Assembly (NCBI GenBank): GCA_026413225.1
Contig: CM048555.1
Span: 81,165,785 to 81,229,784, forward strand
Source: Otis tarda
Lineage: Eukaryota > Chordata > Aves > Otidiformes > Otididae
DNA: 64,000 nt
Direction: 5' to 3'
Shown: positions 60,381-64,000 of the stretch, in pieces
How positions within the stretch are numbered: the stretch's first letter is position 1
How the letters are laid out: each line of letters starts with the position of its first letter
Made by a program: the position numbers and the translations under genes
Notes under the pieces: generated by a model
What the model was told of the DNA's origin: nothing
Seen by the model: the letters and a program-made list of their open reading frames with translations, nothing else
The model's database searches: none

Positions 60381-61423
60381 GTGTACACTTAAGAAGGCTT
60401 TAAAATATTTTATAGCTTGAGACCTGGTCTTGTACAAATGAAGGAAATGGGAATTTGTCTGTTGCTGTCAGTGAAAGTTGAGTTGGGTTCTTTGAAATCT
60501 TTCTAAAAAACCTGGACGGGTTCGGTACCCGGGGCTAGAGCACCATTTCTTTCAGCTTCAGGGCTTCAGGACAGCATCGGTTAGGATCGGGTGGTTTCCA
60601 AAGAGCTTCAGCTGTTCTGTAGGTTGGACCTATAGAAAACAGTGCTTCAGGAGGTCTCAAGAAGCCACCTACTCAGTCCTCGCCCTAGCTGAGGGAGTAT
60701 TTGGTCTCTCCAGCACCAAATGCGCCTAAGCTGCTCCTGCTTGATGGTTTTCTAACTTGTTCTCAGAAATGATCAATTTAAAGACAATTGGAGATCCCTT
60801 TTGGATTTCTGCCGCTCTTGCAGTTAGAAAACGTTGTCTAATGTTTAACCTGATTCTCCTGGGTGATTTAAGCCCATTGCTGTTTTTCCTCTCTTCGATA
60901 GACACAAATATTTGCATGGGAATGCCAGTCTGGGCCTCCGCTGGTGGTCATACATCCTGAACGCTGTGGCCTTTCAATCCAACTTTCCTGCCTGAGGATG
61001 TTGCTGTTGCTACGTCTCGTGTCCTCCGGATGAGTTTGCCAGAGGAGGCATGTATAGTTAGAAAGAGGATGGGCTTTCTGTTTTTTGGAAATAAGCAACA
61101 GATTGGGGACGAGGTTGCGATTTGTTGTCAAGGAGGGGCTGACTCATCCGAAACTCGGCGTTAGAGGCCCAACCTCAACCCTGGATCCGGTGGGACAACA
61201 GAGGTTTAAGGCAGAGTTGGAGACTCTCTTTTTACAGAGGTCCATTGGTTGGTTTTGTTGGGAGTCCAACATGCTGCTCCTGTTGAGTGGCTCCAGCTCA
61301 GCAGGGCTAGCTCAGCTTATTCTGGTTTTTATAGTAAGTGTGACGTTTACTGAGCTCCCAAACCCGAACAGATGTGCCCTGAGCTTCTGGGTCTGGGTTC
61401 TGTTCCTAGAGCTGGTCTTTCGT

Positions 61424-61525
61424 AGAACCATAGAATCTTAAGGTTGGAAGAGACCTCCAAGACCATAAAGTCCAACCGTCAACCTAACACCACCATGCCC
61501 ACTAAACCATGTCCTGAAACATGTC
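61424..61525 (-). mobile_element. CR1 LINE tail, older subfamily
   Basis: AACCATAGAATCTTAAGG followed by TTGGAAGAGACCTCCAAGACC and AAGTCCAACC; a distinct subfamily from the GGGTGGGAAGGGACC copies. Confidence 0.9.
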
Positions 61526-63152
61526 TTTGACCTGTTGTCTTACCTCGAAGTCACTTCACTTCCCTCCTCAACTGAAACACAGTCTGTAAAATACGTTTCT
61601 GACACAGCTTTTGTGAAGCTGAATTAAAAATTCGCTGCCACTTTGAGACTCTTGTGTGCCACTGTTATGTCTTAGTTTGACTGCGTGGGTCCTGGGGATC
61701 TACCTGGTGGTGTATCTGCCTGGAGAAGTGAAACAGAGGACTACAAGAGGAGAGTAAAGTGCAATAAATGTGTTCTTCTGTTCCCAGTTTTATTTTTTGG
61801 GGAGGCCACGTGTTTTCTAATCTGAGATGAGCACGTGAGTTTTGGAAAGCGATTATTAGGCCGTAAATGAGAGCGAGCCTCCTCTAATCGGGCTGTGCTC
61901 GTGGGAGAAATTGGGTTGGCCAGACGCTCGTCTCTGCCAGGAGTCCCTGTTTCATACAGTTTCCTTCCCAAACCACTTGTGAGATTGCTCCTCATCTGGT
62001 TTGATTAAGTTGATGAAGGTTGCGAGTATGCTTAGAGGTAGCCTCTCTCCTTTTGGGGCGCTGGTGGTGCGGGAGAGGGTGCGAGGGCTGAAGTTACTGG
62101 CGTAACTGGAGCAGGAGCTGGCAGAAGGGTGTGTGTGTGGAGCACAAATCTGTCTGCTGCTGAAAGTCAGGAACTTCTCCACACAATGGATTGGCAGCGA
62201 AGAGCTGAGCCGTGCCATCTCGTTCAACTCCTGCCTGCGAGTGAGACCTTGAGTTGACCTTGATGATGAACCGCCTTCTTCTGCAAGAGGAGAGGGCCGT
62301 CCTCGCCAAGTGCGGTTTTGTCCTACGCCATCCCACCCGTGGAGGTGGTGTTTGGCCTCGAAGACCGTGCACGAGCAACGCGCGAGCCCGTGTGTCGCGC
62401 CGGCTGGCGTTGCTGCCCCCTTCCTCTCTCTCCGAGCGTGGTAGTTATCAATCACGCCGCTGTCAATTTTAATGCTCTTCGTGTGGTTTTCGAGTGCAGG
62501 GCTTTTAATATCATGTGTGTCTTGAGGGTTTGTTGGGCCTCTGTTGGGTGTTGTGACAACATTGCTTCACAGCAGAAAGGAGGGTCCAAGACTTAACACC
62601 AAGAATGCACCAAAAAAAAAAAAAAAAATCGTTCAAACAATGCATAAGGCAATGAAATGAACGCTGTTAGGAGGAAAAAACCTTTTATTGGACAGTAACA
62701 CAGCAAGTATAGACACTAACGTTTTTCAGTGATAATCTAATCTGCTTTTTAATGGCTAAAATATAAATTCTGTAAAGTTTATAAAAAATGATACTGTGGT
62801 ATCGGTAATCTGATTTGAGGGTGCCTCTCTTCGTTCGTTTTCTCCTCTTTCTTGTGCTGCTGGAAGGGTGAGCAGCACAGCGAGAGAAGAGTGGTGTCCG
62901 GTACAAAGTGCTTGTCCCAAACTCGTCACCCTTGTGATGGCCCTGGTCTTCACCTCGCGGCGCTTTGGGAGCGGGGAGTGAGATGTGGCCGGACGGCAAT
63001 CTTTGGTGTTCTCTCTGAGAAAGGTGGGGTGATGTGCGCAGTCTTTAACTTGGTGTTGTGGCTTTTACGTTGAACGGTGAGAGGATATTAAAAGGTATTT
63101 TTTAAGAAGGGGATAATTTGCACCAAAAATATTGGTGTCTTGTGTCCAGATC

Positions 63153-63350
63153 ACAGAATCACAGACTGGTTTGGGTGGGAAGGGACCTTCAAAGGCCACC
63201 CAGTCCAACCCCCCTGCAAGGAGCAGGGACATCTCCAACCAGATCAGGTTGCTCAGAGCCCCGGCCAACCTGGCCTGGAATGTTTCCAGGGATGGGGCAT
63301 CCACCACCTCTCCGGGCAACCTGGGCCAGTGTTCCACCACCCTCATCTGG
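63153..63350 (-). mobile_element. CR1 LINE 3' end (about 195 bp)
   Basis: From ATCACAGAATCACAGACTGG to CCAGTGTTCCACCACCCTCA; the same conserved tail, antisense to EXOC6B. Confidence 0.93.
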
Positions 63351-63838
63351 TTCAGGAACCGCTACTTCCCCTCTCCTCTCTCCTGCAATCTGTAGATTTG
63401 TACTGAAACCCAGAGGTTCCTTTCTGGAACTTGGAGGTGGCTTGGTAGGGTGGTTCGTGCTTGTTGCCTTGTCCTGGTGTTCAGGTCTTGGAATTTTTCA
63501 TTGCTACGTGGATCTTGTACCCACGTACTGCCTGTCGCTTGCAGTGGTGGCTTCCAGGGCACTGCTGTGGTAGGTGCGTCTGCCTGACAAACCGTGTGTT
63601 AATTTGGCATTTCTCAGTCTGCTTGGCCTTATTCTGTGAGTTGTCTAGAGTTTATAGCATGTTCCTTTGCCGTAAAAATCCCTGGTGAGGCTGAAACTCT
63701 CTTGTGTTGGATGCGGAAGGTGTGAGGTTGGAACGAGTGGTCCTTGGGCCTGTGCTCTGCTCAGGTCTGTGTCAGTTTGGTGTGGAACAGGGATAACAGC
63801 TGAGGTCCTGTGGGTTTTGAATGATTTGACTCTGTTTT

Positions 63839-63858
63839 TAAAAAAAAAAAAAAAAAAA
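63839..63858 (+). repeat. poly-A run
   Basis: About 20 consecutive A on the plus strand. Confidence 0.95.
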
Positions 63859-64000
63859 GACCAGGAGGTGTTTTAACTGTTGCTGAACTGTTCTCCCACC
63901 TCAGGTTGGAGGTACTGCCTGAGAGCCTGAGGTCCTGCGGCCTGTTCCCCTGAGGCACCATCACATCCTCTCGCCGTCCCTGACCAGACATCTCTTCAGC

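Larger units (their letters stand above)
27247..64000 (+). other. EXOC6B: EXOC6B intron 1 (partial, at least 36.7 kb)
   Basis: Begins with GTGCGG and is not closed inside the window. No sequence resembling EXOC6B exon 2 (SVYDGEEHG-like) was found. Contents I could identify are CR1 copies, homopolymer T runs, a few conserved-looking AT-rich stretches and one gene-like relic on the minus strand near 60 kb. Between listed items (for example 27660-33600, 34000-40400, 46600-48970, 51120-54500, 55000-59200) the sequence is unique and shows no gene I can support. Confidence 0.8.

Overview
The window is nuclear DNA from a vertebrate, almost certainly a bird. Three vertebrate genes are present as exons with correct GT/AG splice borders, and the dominant interspersed repeat is the avian CR1 LINE: more than a dozen 5'-truncated copies on both strands, many ending in the CR1 tail of the ATTCTGTG type. 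The left half is GC-rich, CpG-rich and full of homopolymers and VNTRs, as expected of a gene-dense microchromosomal region. I cannot name the species.

Layout. (1) 1-4364, minus strand: EMX1 (forebrain homeobox gene), exons 1 and 2; exon 3 with the recognition helix lies left of the window. Exon 1 has an apparent one-base deletion in a C run. (2) 4365-18109: upstream of EMX1, with a CpG-rich promoter, an A-rich block, polypurine tracts, two VNTRs and at least five AT-rich islands that look like conserved regulatory elements. (3) 18110-20034, plus strand: SPR (sepiapterin reductase), complete in three exons, 270 aa, with a CpG-island promoter carrying CTCF, CCAAT and CACGTG motifs; one CR1 copy lies in intron 1 and one in the probable 3' UTR. 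(4) 20600-26800: repeat-rich intergenic DNA with CR1 copies, a possible ancient LINE relic and a VNTR. (5) 27134-27246, plus strand: first coding exon of EXOC6B (exocyst subunit) in a CpG-island promoter with a ZNF143-type site and pentanucleotide repeats. (6) 27247-64000: EXOC6B intron 1, not finished at the window end, with CR1 copies, many T runs, some conserved-looking stretches and one unexplained gene-like relic on the minus strand near 60 kb.

The genes do not form a pathway. EMX1 is a transcription factor, SPR makes tetrahydrobiopterin and EXOC6B tethers secretory vesicles. Their adjacency matches the human 2p13 block EXOC6B-SPR-EMX1 as I remember it, but SPR appears to be in the opposite orientation relative to its two neighbours. 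I found no new multi-gene system. The points most worth checking are the EMX1 frameshift, the SPR orientation, the uniform ~190-bp CR1 tails, the island series between EMX1 and SPR, and the minus-strand relic near 60 kb.
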